Below, one piece after another: positions 24,905-36,714 of a DNA stretch of 64,000 bases. The position numbers and the translations under genes are program-made. The notes under the pieces are model-generated. The model was not told where the DNA came from. It worked only from the letters and a program-made list of their open reading frames with translations, and did no database searches. This stretch comes from Dasypus novemcinctus (Eukaryota; Chordata; Mammalia; Cingulata; Dasypodidae). The stretch's first letter is position 1, and each line of letters opens with the position of its first letter. Where the stretch lies: NCBI RefSeq assembly GCF_030445035.2, contig NC_080677.1, forward strand, positions 1,860,001-1,924,000, written 5' to 3'.

Positions 24905-26085
24905 ATAATCACTGAATCCCTGAATCGAAAATGTTTTTTAATTATCTATCATTATCCGTTTTGTTGTTTGCCAAAGCAGAAAATATTTGAAAAGGTCTGT
25001 GTGAAAAGAGAGCACCCTATGGTATTATTATTACAGTAAGTGCGTAACGAAGTGTGCCTATTAATACATATGTAAGATGACTTTAGTTTAAGAACTGATT
25101 GATTTGTCAGAATGCTTACTGTGAAAACTTCTACTTCATCCTTTTCTATAAGATTCAATACTGCTATGAAATGAGGAGCTTTTATTTTAGCAATGGTGAT
25201 AATTATTTAGCCCCTAAACAAAGTTTTGCTCTGGAAAGTCTATTATATTTAAATTTAAATAACCTTTCACTTCTTGAAAGAGACTATTTCCCACCTCCAT
25301 GAGTACAGATCTCACAAAAACAATTTTACTCACATTTACTCACACTTTATTTCGAAGTCAACAAAAAAAATGTGCCAACACATGACTTAAAGTTTTTTCA
25401 ACGTTCATTACTATTCAATTTTCATTTCCAATTTCAGAAATTCATAAATTCAACTTTACATTTGTAGATATATTATTTATAAAGATGGATGTATATGTGC
25501 AATTTTGATTTTTGAATAGCATATTTGATTAATTATATGTATAAATACTTATAATTGATGTCGATACTTCAGCCTTTTGGTCTTTTTCCTGTATTGTGCA
25601 TATAATATGTTATTTACCAAAATTTGTTGCAATTACTTCTTGCATTTCTCCCTCTTCTACAATCTGTTAATCCAAGAGAAGAGAATCTACATATCAATTA
25701 GTTTTGTTTTCTGTAATGCTTGCCGAAGGATGATAGACAACACAATCTGTTAACATGAGTTTTATGTGGTTTGAGTCCAGCTGAATATTTAATTTGTGGG
25801 AATGTATATAAATTTTTCTTTGAGATATAAAGTCCAGAGATTCTGGATCCCTACCTTTAACAGCACATTCTGAACAACTCAATACCAGGCGATAGAAAAC
25901 AAACAAACAAAAAAGAAACATATTGACTTAGAGACATTGAATCCATTTGCAGTTGTTCTGAGTAGACATTTCCACCTTCTTCACTTCCTAGTTATTATTC
26001 CTGTGTATTCTAGGGCCAAGTGAAATAGATGTTTTCAAAGTTCTTCAGTGCTGAAGTGAGCATATAATCTATTCACATGCAGCTG
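24905..26085. other. AT-rich intergenic DNA, no gene seen
   Basis: No gene or named repeat is visible. Short open frames lack any family resemblance. Confidence 0.5.
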
Positions 26086-26089
26086 TACT

Positions 26090-26215
26090 AACTAAGCTGG
26101 GACTTTGAGCACGTTACTGAAACTGTAAGGTTTCTTGTATGTATAATGAGGATAACAGTGGTATCCAGTGCCTAACAGTGTTGCAAGGATTAACATAAAG
26201 ATGTGCTTGGAGAAG
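26090..26215 (+). mobile_element. MIR SINE fragment
   Basis: The order 'ctgggactttgagcacgtta', 'tataatgaggataacagtgg', 'gttgcaaggattaacataaa' follows the MIR core and 3' part. It is an ancient, diverged tRNA-derived SINE. Confidence 0.6.
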
Positions 26216-26515
26216 GATATGACCCTGGGTGAATGGTAAAGACTTCCGGTTGTAAACGCCTTAGTCAGTTGAGTGTTAGTTAAATGTCTTCTCTCTAGGT
26301 ATCAGTTTCCCAGTCTTACCACGCCATAATCAATGACCTGACAATTGGGAACCTAAGAGCACCGAGGTGCAGATGCATTAAGATACATACTCTTCCTCTG
26401 ATGACACCCCTAACCAACCCTCACACTTGGTAAATATTAAAATTCAGGGAGAATACATATTGTCACGAGAGTCCATTAGGCTAAGAATATCCCAATGTAT
26501 AGCAGGATTCCAGAG

Positions 26516-27355
26516 CAGGGCTGCCCAATATAATGCCAGCCATTAAAGCAATTTCATGTTTTCTAGTAGACATATTTAAGAAAAGTGAAAAGAAACCAGT
26601 GAAATTACTTCTGTAGCCATTTGATATGGTTATGAATTCCAAAAATAGATATTGGATTATGTTTGTAATCTGGTCTGTACCTAAGCATGATTAAGTTATG
26701 ATTAGGGCTTTGAATGGGCCATGTCATTAGGGCATTGAGTCCCTGCACCTTGGTGGGTGGGGACTCACAGATAAAAGGCATGGCAAAGGACAGAGTTAAG
26801 GGTTCTTAGTGTTGGAGTTTTGATGTTGGAGTTTGATGCTGAAGTCTTAAACTGGAGCACCAGGGAAAGAGACAGTGCTGTTTGCCTGATAGTTTACAAC
26901 TGACCTTGTGGAGAAAACAGGAGGTAAGCCCAGAGGAAACCAGGAAGCCTGAACCCTCACAGACATTGGCAGCCATCTTGTTCTAACACATGAAAATCTT
27001 GTTCCAACACATGACGGAAGTAACTTATGCTTTATGGCCTGGTATCTGTAAGCTCCTACATCAAATAAATACTCTTTATAAACACCAACCAATTTCTGGT
27101 ATTTTGCATCAGCACCCCTTTGGCTGACAAATACAACTTCTTATAATATATTTTATTCAAGACATGCCCAAAATATTAGCATTTTAGCATGTAAGTCAGA
27201 TAAAAATTGTTAATGAGATAGTTTACATTTTTTGGGTGTGCACCAAGCCTTCAAAATATGGTATGCTCCTCACACTCAGAGCACGTCTTTATTTGGACCT
27301 TTTCAGTTCTCACTAGCTATGTGGGCTAATGGCCACTGAATTGGACAGTACAATG
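26516..27355. mobile_element. hAT-type non-autonomous DNA transposon split by a solo LTR
   Basis: The left part (26516-26611) begins 'cagggctgcccaata' and the right part (27136-27355) ends in 'ttggacagtacaatg'. These are recognisable as the two terminal inverted repeats of a MER3/MER33-type element ('ctgtccaata'). Between them the internal AT-rich order is kept ('tagcatgtaagtcagataaa', 'aatgagatagtttacatttt'). The solo LTR 26612-27135 interrupts it. The exact family name is uncertain. Confidence 0.6.
26612..27135 (+). mobile_element. Solo LTR, xenarthran ERVL/MaLR-like family A
   Basis: The LTR begins TGTAGC and ends ATACA (TG...CA), is 524 bp long, and is flanked by a perfect 5-bp duplication 'acttc' (26607-26611 and 27136-27140). 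It contains an AATAAA (near 27064) shortly before the 'ttgcatcagcaccccttt' 3' end. Family member 59899-60552 shares this layout. No internal proviral sequence remains, so recombination between two LTRs probably removed it. Confidence 0.8.
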
Positions 27356-27359
27356 CTAG

Positions 27360-28008
27360 AGAGTGAACCCAGAGAGCCTCTGTCCCTGCCCCATCTAGGG
27401 CAAAGGGCACAGGAAAGAGGCTGTGGTCTATTCCGTGCAGCACTGTGGCTGCTATGGGATGACCATTTCCAGGAAAGGCATGCCTCCTGTTTCTCCTTTG
27501 CTGTGCTCTGGCTTTGGCTCTGGCTTTCAAAAGGAATTTCACACCCTATTAATGGTCTTTCTTCCATGACACTTGGGTCTTATTTTAAGTGCTGCTTTTT
27601 GTCCCCCATGTAACTGATTTGTTACTTTCTGATCTTTATTCTCTGCAATGTCGTATGGTGGTCAGACTACTTTGACCATGAGTTCAGCCTTCCATTCTTC
27701 AGTAAGTTGATCGCATGCTTTCAGCCATGCTCTGGTCTAGGTTTCACATATTTACCTGATTTGATTTGATAATCGTGGTGAACTCTATATTGCAACACAG
27801 TTGGCTTCAAGCAGCTAAGAGATTTTTTGGATATGTACATCTTCTCCCTCTGGGAATCAGACAAAAGGTTTCTGTCAGCTCCCCTGAAGAGGGGAGAAGT
27901 GTAGATCAGGAATAAAAGTGATTAAGAATGGAAGTTAACATTTTAAAAAAGCTACTGGAATTAAAAATAAGGATTCACATGATAATGATGATCGTAGACA
28001 TAAATATA
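27360..28008. other. Intergenic DNA, no gene seen
   Basis: Mixed composition with open frames of up to 94 codons on both strands near 27300-27610, overlapping the transposon end. None resembles a known family. Confidence 0.45.
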
Positions 28009-28013
28009 TTAGC

Positions 28014-28449
28014 TGTGGTTGTTTGGAACTGTATGTACCCCAGAAAATCATCTTCTTAAACTTAAACCACTCCTATGGGCAGAAATTCCTTACAAGTTGA
28101 ATTTTGATGAGGTTACTTCAGTTAAGGCATGGCCTGAGGTGGGTCTTAATCCTCTTACTCCAGTCCTTTACAAGAGAATGAAATTCAGATAGAAAAGAAA
28201 TCCCAGAAGCAAGAATCTGAAAGCAATGAAACAAAAGAGTAGGGAGAGATGAGCAGATGCTGTTTAGTACTTGGCCATGTAGCAGAAAACCTAAGGATCA
28301 CCAGTAGCCAGTCTTCAGGAAGAAAGCATTGCCTTGATGATGCCTTGATTTGGACATTCTCACATCTCAAACTCCAAGCTAATACATTTCTACTGTTTAA
28401 AGCCAACCCATTTCATGGTATCTGCTTGAGGAGGCTGAAAAACTTAACA
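28014..28449 (+). mobile_element. Solo LTR, MaLR-like family B
   Basis: It starts TGTGGTTG and ends in 'aacttaaca'. The flanks 'ttagc' (28009-28013) and 'ctagc' (28450-28454) are a 5-bp duplication with one mismatch. Family hallmarks are 'gtaccccagaaaatc', 'gatgaggttacttc', 'gtcctttacaagagaa' and 'gaaagcattgccttgatgat'. The same family occurs at 33441 (minus) and 58384 (plus). Confidence 0.75.
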
Positions 28450-28477
28450 CTAGCTGATAAGAATTGGATGCTTACTC

Positions 28478-28585
28478 TATTATAGCTGGCACTGGGTTAA
28501 GCCCTTTATCATTGCATCTAATTTAATCTCCATAGTAACCACTTGAAGTAATATTTGACTATCTTCCCCTCTCTGGGTCAACCTT
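28478..28585 (-). mobile_element. MIR SINE fragment
   Basis: The reverse-complement MIR 3' half: 'ctggcactgggttaagccct', 'catctaatttaatctccata'. Confidence 0.55.
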
Positions 28586-28589
28586 GTTT

Positions 28590-29795
28590 ATTTTTCCTAA
28601 AAAAAGGCATACGATTTCATGGAACTTACCCACTTCCCCTTTTTCTTTTCTGGTTATGCTTCAAAAACTGTTGAAATGAATGTTGTCCATCTTCTGTGCA
28701 ATTTCTTCCTTTTCATCTTTTTGAGAGTGTCAGCTCACAATGGCATGCTACCATGTATGCCTTAATAACTTATTTCCTTTGGCCATGGCATCAACCCTCT
28801 TCTTTGCCAGACTTTTGAAGGTTCTTCCTATCTCTACAATCTTATGTATTTAAAAAATTAACCCCAAAAGCAGAAACCAAAAGAAAATGGCAAACAGAGC
28901 TGTGCCTAATGTAAAATTGTGCTAAACTGTGAATTGATTGTAAAAGAGAAATCAATTTAGAAAGCATTGGCTTGGAGGAACTTAATTGCTCATAAAATTA
29001 ATTTATGGGTGACTTTATTTGATGTTTAGAAACAGGAATACAAATGAACCAACTTTGATGTTTATGAATTTCCATGGCTAGCCAAGAGAAGGTAACTGAC
29101 AAGAATAGAAAATTGAAATAGATGAGAAGGTAATGGCTATTTATTCTTCCCTGAAAACATCTCACATTTGGTTATATGCAGTGGACAGTTAGAAAATAAG
29201 TTCAACCATATGAGTTGTAGACAAGTGTAAAATAAAATAAAAATATTTAAATTGAATCATGCTAAAACTTTTCAGAGACTAAGGTGTCTTAAAAATCAAT
29301 AAAGGTACATATGATTTCTTAAAGCAAAATTAAAGTAAACAAGATCTTCTGAAGAAGCTATAGGATAAATAATTTGAAATACTGTAAATCTTCCAAGAGT
29401 TATCAAAGCAGAATCTTCCTGCTGAGGTAGCAGAATATTATTGTAAATTATAATGTATGTAGAGAAGTAGAGCCAAGGAATAAAGGTGTAGAATGAATAC
29501 AAGTACCTTTGGCAGAGGCAACAAAGAGTCTGTGTAGACATAATGACAGGTCTAGTGAAGCAAAAAGAAAAAATCTTTATCATATATAGGATATTCTGTA
29601 TTCTTCACATTTTTTAAATCTACATATTTGTCTTCTTACCTGCTTGGTTCCCAGGTGCACCCACGGCCTCATTCTGGTACTTCTTTTGTGACAAAATCAC
29701 TCTCAGGTATTTCTGGGATTCTAATAGTAACAGTCCTACCTAAACACCTGCTTACTTTTCTACCACAAGGACTTTGATGTCCCTTCAAGAAGGTC
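28590..29795. other. AT-rich intergenic DNA, no gene seen
   Basis: I see no gene or repeat that I can name in this stretch. Confidence 0.5.
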
Positions 29796-29799
29796 CTCC

Positions 29800-30440
29800 T
29801 ATTTTTTAAATATATATTTTATTTATTTTTAAAAAATACTTAGAGTATAGAAAATGTTACATAAAAATATATAAGTGATTCCATATGCCCCACTCCACAC
29901 CTCCCACTTTTCCCCACATTAACAACTTCATTCATTAGGGTGGTACATTCATTACAATTGATGAGCACATTTTGGAACATTGCCACTAAGCATGGATTAT
30001 AGTTTACATTGTAGTTTACACTCTCTCCCACTCAATTCTGTAGATCATGGCACGATATATAATGTCCTGTATTTGTCTTTGCAATGTCACTTCAGGACAA
30101 TTCCAAATCCCCAAAAATGCCCCCATATTACACTTGTTTTTCCCTCTCCCTGACTTTATCACCTCCAATGGCCACTGTCTCCACATCAGTGATATAATTT
30201 CTTCCATTACTAGAGTCACAATACATCTATAGTGGAACACCAGTAAGTCCACTCTAGTCCATATTTTATTCCCCAATCCTGAGGATTCTGAGATGGTGAT
30301 GTCCATTCCACCTCTAATTGAGAGGGGGTTTCAATCCCACACAGCTGTTGAATGGGACTCTTTTGCTTGCAGTTGTAGACTCTCTTGGTTCCTTGGTGTG
30401 GTGGTTGACCATCTTCACTTCCTTGGTAGTTGTCCTAGGT
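29800..30440 (-). mobile_element. L1 3' end, diverged
   Basis: The T-rich side near 29798-29840 is followed by 'gtgattccatatgccccact', 'ggtacattcattacaattga', 'attatagtttacattgtag' and, further on, 'gtagactctcttggttcctt'. It matches, in reverse complement, the plus-strand L1 tail at 54590-55221. It is older than the 12856 copy, having lost most CpGs. Confidence 0.7.
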
Positions 30441-30444
30441 GAGT

Positions 30445-30870
30445 CCAGTGAACTGGATTCTCTCTCTTTAGATGGAAACTCAATCACTCAGTTACACGTA
30501 ACTTATTCTTCCACTAACTACTATCAGAGAGAAAGTTTGATTTTCAAGATATAAAATGTTATATATCAGAATACAGTACAAACACACACACATACACACA
30601 CACACTGCCTCATTTACATGTGTGAAATGACATATCATGTATTCAGAAAAGACATGCAACCTGAAGATAGTAAATTAAAAGATAAGGGCATTAGCTTATA
30701 AACGCTGCTGTAGCTGTTACTTGCTTAAGTGAAATTCCCTAGGGCAGGTGACAAGGAAGGAATTCAAATCAGCTAACAGCACATAATGTAATATCTATGT
30801 GGTCTCTTAGATACTCAGACACACATATATCACAGGTGCTTCAGGCAGGTACAAGATCTTCAAAGCCTTT
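30445..30870. other. Intergenic DNA with a CA microsatellite
   Basis: No gene is seen. A (CA)n-type tract ('acacacacacatacacacac') lies at about 30579-30606. Confidence 0.5.
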
Positions 30871-30874
30871 CTCT

Positions 30875-31045
30875 GCTGCTCGCTGTATGTGAGTTACTTT
30901 TCAAACCATGATTTTTCTCATGTGTAAGATATAAAGGATAACAGTCATGCACAAGGTTGTTGGGAGAACTCAATATTGCTGTACATGTAGAAGCATCTAC
31001 AAGAGACCTTCAATACTGCAGGCATTGGATAAATGCTATTTTCCT
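30875..31045 (+). mobile_element. MIR SINE fragment
   Basis: MIR order is preserved: 'gtatgtgagttacttttcaa', 'tctcatgtgtaagatataaa', 'ggttgttgggagaactcaat', 'ggcattggataaatgctatt'. Confidence 0.55.
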
Positions 31046-31049
31046 ATGG

Positions 31050-32560
31050 TATTTTAACCTCTTTTTTAGTTGGACTTTGTATGTGTGTGTGTGTGTACAC
31101 AGGCACATTTATATCTTTCATCAATAAAGGAAGGAGGTTCAGAAGGAATGTCCAGTTTATTGAACTATTATAAAAGAAGATGACTGCCCATTCAAATTCT
31201 GCCCATTGTGGATAGCCGGAACCCCAGGTATTTCTGTTGTTAATCTTGATAATTATATATGTTTCCAAAATCAGCATAACATAATTTTTGAATATTTAAC
31301 AGTGGGATTTATTCTTATATTCAAATAATGAAACAATTTAACTTTGTTCAGCAAATATTTGTGATCTACTTAGCCCATTAAATTATGTTGGGAAAATAGA
31401 TAAATTGAATTTAAGAACACATATATACCAAACAGGCATAGTTACATACAGTTCATATACAACTGAACAAAGATGATTTGCCATATAATATATATTTAAT
31501 ACAATTAAAAACAGTAAACTTGGAAATAAAATGGCAAGAGTTAAATAATAAAAGGGAGATTATGGGATAATTATGCCTGAAAACCAAGATTAACGAAAGC
31601 TTGTATAATTAAGGAATTATATTTGAATTTCCAAGTAAGTAAGGCAAAAAGATCTACATTGTATTAGTTTACAGAGATTAATTAAAGGTCAAAGTTTTAT
31701 AGGTAAGACTTTTAACATAACCAGGAAATAAATCTTTGTTGTGAGTCTCTTTTGTTTCATTTTATTTATGTATATTATATATATTGTAAGGAATACACAA
31801 AAACAAAGGTTAAGCAAAAATCTAAAGGCTCCACATTTAATTTCAGAAAACTTGTACTTGCATGTTATAAGGAGTACAATTGTAAATGTAGATATGTTAA
31901 GTTTCTCATTAGTTTCTTTAGACAAATTCATAGGAATGAAATTGCTTGAACCATGAACATTTTCAAAAAACATATTTATTGGTAAGTTGCTCTCTGAAAG
32001 AAAACACATACAACCGAGTATTTTATTTTACCAACATTTGCATGCCACAGTGATGTGCTTTTAATATCTGTCTAAGTCATGGGTAAGGAAATGCCACATT
32101 TTTGTTTTAATTTGCATTCATGCCATTATTAATACATGGGGATAATTTTAAGTGCTTCTTTTTCCTTTTCCTTTTAAATCCCACATAGATCATGCATCTT
32201 AACTGTAAAATAGTCAGCAATACAATATAGAGTACAAAAATAATGAAGCTCCCTTCACAGCACCTATCCATCCCCCCAGACATGGCCACTACAGCAGCTT
32301 GGAGTGCTGGATAGAATGCCACTTCTACTGGTTCCAAGTCCATATCGTTTGATAAGCCAAGGCATATTAGAGTATAGCATGATGTTTAGTATTATAAAAT
32401 AGATAATTACAAAATATGATCATGAAATACATACTCACAGCATTATTTTTTAGGAAATAATATCACATTGGCTAGTTTCATATTCTGCTTATTGTTTTTA
32501 ACATCTGCTTATATTTACAGAATATTACTTTTCAAAAATTTATTTAATCTTGTATTATTT
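31050..32560. other. AT-rich intergenic DNA, no gene seen
   Basis: No gene. A short (TG)n tract is at 31081-31097. Confidence 0.5.
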
Positions 32561-32574
32561 TAAGTGCTTAAGGG

Positions 32575-32810
32575 CATTTGTTAGGAATCCATTTGGCTAT
32601 AAGCAACAGAGTAATGGACTGCTGGTGCTGTACACGATGCTATGTATTATGCACATGGCAGTGCAATGGTGGGGAGTCCTGGGGTTTATATGGGGATGCA
32701 ATGAGGGTGTCAGGGACCCAGGCTCGAGCCTTCCTTCCCCTAGATGTTTTCTGTATATTGGTTTCCTGTCTTCCCAGCTCCTGGATAGCTACTGCAGTCC
32801 CAAGTCTTAC
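32575..32810. repeat. Possible ancient repeat fragment
   Basis: The opening 'ccatttggctataagcaaca' resembles a widespread old mammalian repeat ('ggctgcaagtaacagaaaac'). Beyond this the similarity fades, and two overlapping open frames here look like chance. Confidence 0.25.
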
Positions 32811-32811
32811 G

Positions 32812-33222
32812 TGCTGTTGGGGCTTGAAACACGTCCTCCACAAAAGGTGTGTACAGCCCCCGGCCCTTGGTCTTGTGGCTGTGGACCCATTTGTAAATAA
32901 GACCTGTAAAGATGTTACTAATTAAGGTCGGTCCAAACTAAATGAAGATGGGCCCTGATCCAGGATGGCTGAAATCCTCCTAAGCAAAGGAAATTGGACA
33001 TGGAGAGGAAGCCACAGGAGCCGCCAGAAGCTGGAAGTCAGTGGAAGCCAGAGGAGAAAGAAGAGGTAGCTGTGTGCATTGTCATGGGAACCCAACAACT
33101 GGCAGCCAGCCCAGAGATTCTGGCCTGGGGGAAACAAACATTTGAGTGTGAGTCAATAAATTCCCATTCCTTACGGCCAACCTACTGTATGGTATTTGTT
33201 TTTAGTACTAGCAAATAAAACA
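32812..33222 (+). mobile_element. MaLR-like LTR, family B relative
   Basis: The middle 'gccacaggagccgccagaag', 'tgtgtgcattgtcatgggaa' and the end 'gtcaataaattcccattcct', 'ctgtatggtatttg' and 'aaataaaaca' match the family B layout, with AATAAA retained. The 5' boundary is approximate and no target-site duplication was found. Confidence 0.6.
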
Positions 33223-33440
33223 TATAAAGGAAAAAAAATGGGATTGAAGAAGTCTTCCCATGTGGCCACTTAAAACTTCAAGGATGTTTAATAATCAGGT
33301 ATCCTGTTCACTTTATGCAGTAGCAGGAGGAGAAGGGGCAGGGGTAAGGGATAGATGTGCCCTGGGCAACTGACACAGTGTCTGCCACAAATAGTGTCTT
33401 CCGTATTTATTTATTTTTTAATATCGTATAACAGGTGCAC

Positions 33441-33901
33441 TGTTTTAGGTTCCTAACTGCTAACTGAAATACCATGTAATGGTGTAATGGGTCAGCTCAA
33501 GCGATGAAAAATATTGCCTCACAGTTTTGAGGCAAGGAGAAATCCAAAGTCAAGGCATCATCAAGCGATGCTTTCTCCCAGAACACTGGGGCATTCTGGG
33601 CTGGCTGGAAAGTGCTCTCGGCTCTTGGTTTTCTGTGACACAGCAGTGCACATGGTGGCCTCTCCTGGCTTGCCTCTTCTCTTCGGGGTTCCCAGGATGT
33701 CCAGCTTCTGCTTGCTTCCCCTTGCTTTCTCTTTCTCAGTGACCTTCCTATAAGGCCTTCTGTAATGGGATTAGGACCCACTGTTACTGAGGTGGGCCTC
33801 AGCTTAAGGGAAGGGACCCCATCAAGACATCCCATTTACATGAGGCTCACACCCACAGGAATGGATTAAGTTCACAGAATACCTAGCTCCAAACCACTAC
33901 A
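33441..33901 (-). mobile_element. Solo LTR, MaLR-like family B
   Basis: Read on the minus strand it starts TGTAGTGG and ends in 'ctaaaaca' form. A perfect 5-bp duplication 'tgcac' flanks it (33436-33440 and 33902-33906). It contains the reverse complements of the family hallmarks ('aaggcatcatcaagcgatgc', 'atgggattaggacccactgt'). It is 461 bp long and has no internal region. Confidence 0.8.
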
Positions 33902-33906
33902 TGCAC

Positions 33907-36540
33907 CTCGGCACATTTTTTGTGCATTCATAAGAACTTTTCTGCTGAACAACCTGCTAAGAGTGGATTGAGAAATATATACAACTGCAAACTCAATTCA
34001 ATCTCCATATATCCTATAATGATATGTATTCACCAACAGTGGTGCATGCTTTTCTATACCTTTTCAATGTTCTGGACACTATCATTGATTTAAATTCTAC
34101 AGAGCTTGTAGGAAAGGAAAATGTTATATATTTCAGGCTTTTCATGAACTTCAACTATCATGCTATCAAATCTCAGAAATATATTATGTAGAGACATCAC
34201 AGGCAACTAGGCTATGGACTCTTTTCTGAAATGAGCAATTTCATAGAATTTCACTAATTTTGAAAAGAATATAATTTTCTTGAAATATCTGAACTGCATC
34301 AAGATACTCTGTTAGTATTCCAATGAGATACTTTGAAGTTGTGAAACTCTGCCTTCTGACAGCTGCATTTATTATGTGAAGAAGAAAAAAACGTGATCAA
34401 ATATGAACATGCAAATTCTCTGTGGACAAAAGAGGGGAAGGGGCTAAAAGAGTCAGTCAAATTGTTGAAATTTTTATAATGCTTCTTGATTGGTTAAGTC
34501 ACTTTCTACTGCCAAAATGACTGCAGCATATCTTGGCTTTGCTCTAAGGTTAATGAAACCTACCCTGTACCACAGGCTATGGACATATAAGACTTAAATA
34601 TCCGGTTGGAGGCAGAGAATTTACTCTTTTTGCTGATATCTTCCCAGGATTTTTCTAGCCAATTTTTATTTGGCACCATTAATTCTAGATTAAATACCAT
34701 TTACATGCCCATATCTTTTACTTTGCCATGTTTGTATTTTGTGAATTCTTTTGAAATCCTTGGGTCACTTAATTATAAAGAAATGAAATTTTCCTCACCA
34801 TTGTAAATGTGTTTTAAGTATACAATATGCACAAACCCTTTCTATGGTACATACGACATAATTTCTACCAATTATATGTTATTTTGGGTTTTAATGTATT
34901 TAGCATTTCAGATGGCTTTAATTTTCATGAAGGCAAGTCTGATAAACATTGGAATTTTAATGTTAAAATTAAAGGCATATTCATTGTTTCTTCAAATCTA
35001 ATTAATCAAAAAACATATTGGAATTCATTACATGCATAATTACTAAAAACACCTCAAGTCAGTTTCAATAGTACAGGAGCCTTGTTTTCCAAAGGTGCAT
35101 ACTAAAATTCAGAAGCAAGACTGAGCATTGAGTGCTGGCCACCACTTGCTACACTGTGTTGGCCATCCCATGTGTCCAAGAGAATGAAGATGTGTCTGTG
35201 AGTATCAGAGTTGGTGGCACTAGGTAATGCATCTGTAAGACCACTTACAGGGGGAGAGTTTAGATGAGTCAAGAAGGTAGATCTCTAGACTAGAACCTCT
35301 GACATTCTTAGGTGTCCTAAAGTGTATACATTTATTTGGATAGTGCTCCAGAAGCAGGTATCTCCTAATGTTAGTCCCATGGGTATGTGAAATATACCTT
35401 CCATACACACTAGGTTTGGGGGTGATATTAGCTCCCTTTTAGCCAAGGGCAGGCTTTGAAGGCTTCTCTCCTTGCATCAGGTGTGAAAATGCTCACCTGA
35501 TCACATCCTAGCAGGGCTGCTTTGCCAGGAGGCTACCTGATCAGTGGTGGGCATCAGGAAGAAACCTTTACCAAAAGTTGAGTGAATAATTTCCTTTTTC
35601 AATCTGGTCTGGGCAGAGAGATTCATACCTGCTGCTTCACATGTTGGCTATGTCTACAGCTGCCCTGCTAGTATGCAAGTTCCAAAGTATTGCATGACTT
35701 TATCACCTGGGCAAGCTGTCAGTTTCCTTCCTTGACCACCCTATAACTGATTTTTCTTTTTAGAATTAAAACTTAACACTGATTTATTTCACATGAATTG
35801 CTGAGCCAAGAAGAGTAATGAATTGGGTCATATTCCATTAGATGAGAATCTAGCTGTTAATTATATCCTGGAAGTAATTCAGGAGCCAAGGGTAAGCACA
35901 AATGGATGTGCTTCACGAATATGCATTGGCCATTTTATGCTTTTATTTTGTTTTGTTTATTTTTTTGTAATTAATGGAAACAAGGGGAAATAATTTAAAT
36001 TGCCACTCTACTGAGTTTTCCAGAAACCAAGGGCCCTGGGCTGTAATATAAGATTTTGTTTTCAGAAGGATGCCAGGCAATTTAGGGGATTTTTAATGAA
36101 GGGGAAATAGTAGTGACTTGTGCTTAATTTACCACACTAACAATCTATTCCCTTTAGAAAACATGCTGACCTATGTCCAGCAATGAGTGCCCTTGGCTAA
36201 TAGGATATCCTTTGAATTTCTCACATTTGTACAGCAACTGGACAGTTTGCTTACCAAAAATCATCTGAATTTGTTCCTAAAATTGCTATGACATTTTTAC
36301 TTTTTATGGTAATTATATAATTTAAACATCTAAATGACAATGTGCAAATAAAGATTTATGTTTTCATGAAAACTAATTTGAATATTTTAGAAAGACTTGA
36401 TAAATGTGACTCACCAAAAAAAAGTCTAGTTGTGGGCAAACAATATATAACAAATTAGTTAAATAATGTAGAAATCGACTCATGTTCTTCACTCAACTTA
36501 TGTCAAAAGTGTTATTAGGTTCTGGACAGCCTTTTAAACA
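33907..36540. other. Intergenic DNA, no gene seen
   Basis: No gene is recognised. Unique-looking blocks of mixed composition (35050-35750 and 35930-36350) have no coding pattern; some could be conserved non-coding DNA, which cannot be judged from one sequence. Confidence 0.45.
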
Positions 36541-36544
36541 TATT

Positions 36545-36712
36545 TATTAAGAAAATATTGAAAATTTATTAAAGTAGAGAAAATAATATAATGAATTATT
36601 ATTTACCCAGTTTCAACAATTACCATATCATGACCAATCTTTTTTCAACCCCTTTCTATGAACTTTTCCACTTCCCTTTGATTAGTTTGAAATAAACCTC
36701 AAATTGTTTTTT
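36545..36712 (-). mobile_element. Old L1 3'-UTR fragment
   Basis: 'tttacccagtttcaacaatt' followed by 'catatcatgaccaatctttt' and 'gtttgaaataaacctc' is the pattern of old L1M-type 3' ends in antisense. The next L1 abuts it at about 36715. Confidence 0.45.
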
Positions 36713-36714
36713 AA

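Noticed and set aside
32550..32925. Two overlapping open frames of about 115 codons
   Set aside because: No domain or family resemblance. The region overlaps an ancient repeat and the start of an LTR.
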